This document shows positions 15,318-15,572 of a stretch of DNA of 15,572 bases, one piece after another; position 1 is the stretch's first letter, and the number at the start of each line of letters is the position of its first letter. The stretch is taken from positions 1 through 15,572 of the forward strand of contig JAGPGB010000008.1 in assembly GCA_018056215.1 (NCBI GenBank), written 5' to 3'. The notes below the pieces were generated by a model. That model was given only the letters and a program-made list of their open reading frames with translations. It was not told where the DNA came from and did not search any database. The stretch comes from Bacteroidales bacterium (GTDB lineage: Bacteria; Bacteroidota; Bacteroidia; Bacteroidales; DTU049). The translations under genes were made by a program, and so were the position numbers.

Positions 15318-15572
15318 ATGAGCGAAAAAGATAAAAAAGAAAATCAAATAAATGTCTTCTTACCACCTGAGATAGCTGATGGTATTTATTCAAATTTAGC
15401 TATTATTTCACATTCTCCTGATGAATTTGTAATAGATTTTCTATCATTAGTGCCAGGAGTTTCAGATGCTAAAGTGAAAAGTAGAATTATTTGCACCCCT
15501 CAACATGCTAAAAAACTTTTAAGGGCTTTATCAGATAATATCCAACGTTATGAAAATAGTTTTGGCGAGATT
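15318..15572 (+). CDS. DUF3467 family protein, 3' end cut by window
   Basis: Translation from the ATG at 15318 gives 85 codons without a stop, running off the right edge. The start is charged (MSEKDKKENQ), then INVFLPPEIADGIYSNLAIISHSPDEFVIDFLSLVPG, a pattern recognised from DUF3467 proteins, and a helical part with PQHAKKLLRALSDNIQRYE. Family members are small, around 100 residues, so little is missing. No signal peptide or membrane segment is visible, so it should be cytoplasmic. It begins 3 bases after the rpoC stop, with no terminator between, so it is almost certainly cotranscribed and possibly translationally coupled. The function is unknown; a link to RNA polymerase is only suggested by position. 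Confidence 0.88.
   Translation, partial: MSEKDKKENQINVFLPPEIADGIYSNLAIISHSPDEFVIDFLSLVPGVSDAKVKSRIICTPQHAKKLLRALSDNIQRYENSFGEI

Overview
The window is a stretch of core informational genes from an AT-rich member of the Bacteroidota, roughly one third G+C by eye. The phylum call rests on four things. The gene order is rpsU, xer recombinase, hpf, tRNA cluster, tuf, tRNA-Trp, secE, nusG, rplKAJL, rpoB, rpoC, then a DUF3467 gene. The EF-Tu, RpoB and RpoC sequences are Bacteroidota-like. Several promoter boxes resemble the TAnnTTTG type. Nearly every gene starts without a Shine-Dalgarno sequence, behind an A/T-rich leader. A Bacteroidales-like lineage is a reasonable guess but is not proven. The stops TAA, TAG and TGA are all used and tryptophan is TGG, so the genetic code looks standard.

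Layout: 1-701 (minus) is the amino-terminal part of a YitT-type membrane protein, cut by the left edge. A 164-base divergent region follows, with a promoter on each strand. 866-2331 (plus) carries rpsU, a Xer tyrosine recombinase and a short ribosome hibernation factor. 2436-2762 holds four tRNA genes (Thr-UGU, Tyr-GUA, Gly-UCC, Thr-GGU), then tuf (2789-3976), tRNA-Trp (3999-4071), secE, nusG, rplK, rplA, rplJ and rplL, all closely packed. A 261-base gap (6965-7225) with a strong terminator-like or attenuator-like hairpin separates rplL from rpoB. rpoB, rpoC and the DUF3467 gene (cut by the right edge) follow with gaps of 10 and 3 bases.

Together the genes supply the ribosome (bS21, uL11, uL1, uL10, bL12), elongation (EF-Tu and tRNAs), ribosome storage (HPF), the SecE translocon subunit, the transcription factor NusG and the two largest RNA polymerase subunits. 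The recombinase and YitT are the only proteins outside expression and export.

I see no mobile element, CRISPR array, toxin-antitoxin pair, defence system or new gene cluster here. The most interesting signals are regulatory: matched A7-GG-N7-ATG leaders on rpsU and hpf in a region otherwise lacking Shine-Dalgarno sites; the structured rplL-rpoB gap; the absence of room for the classical L1 and L10 feedback leaders; and the DUF3467 gene tightly linked to rpoC.
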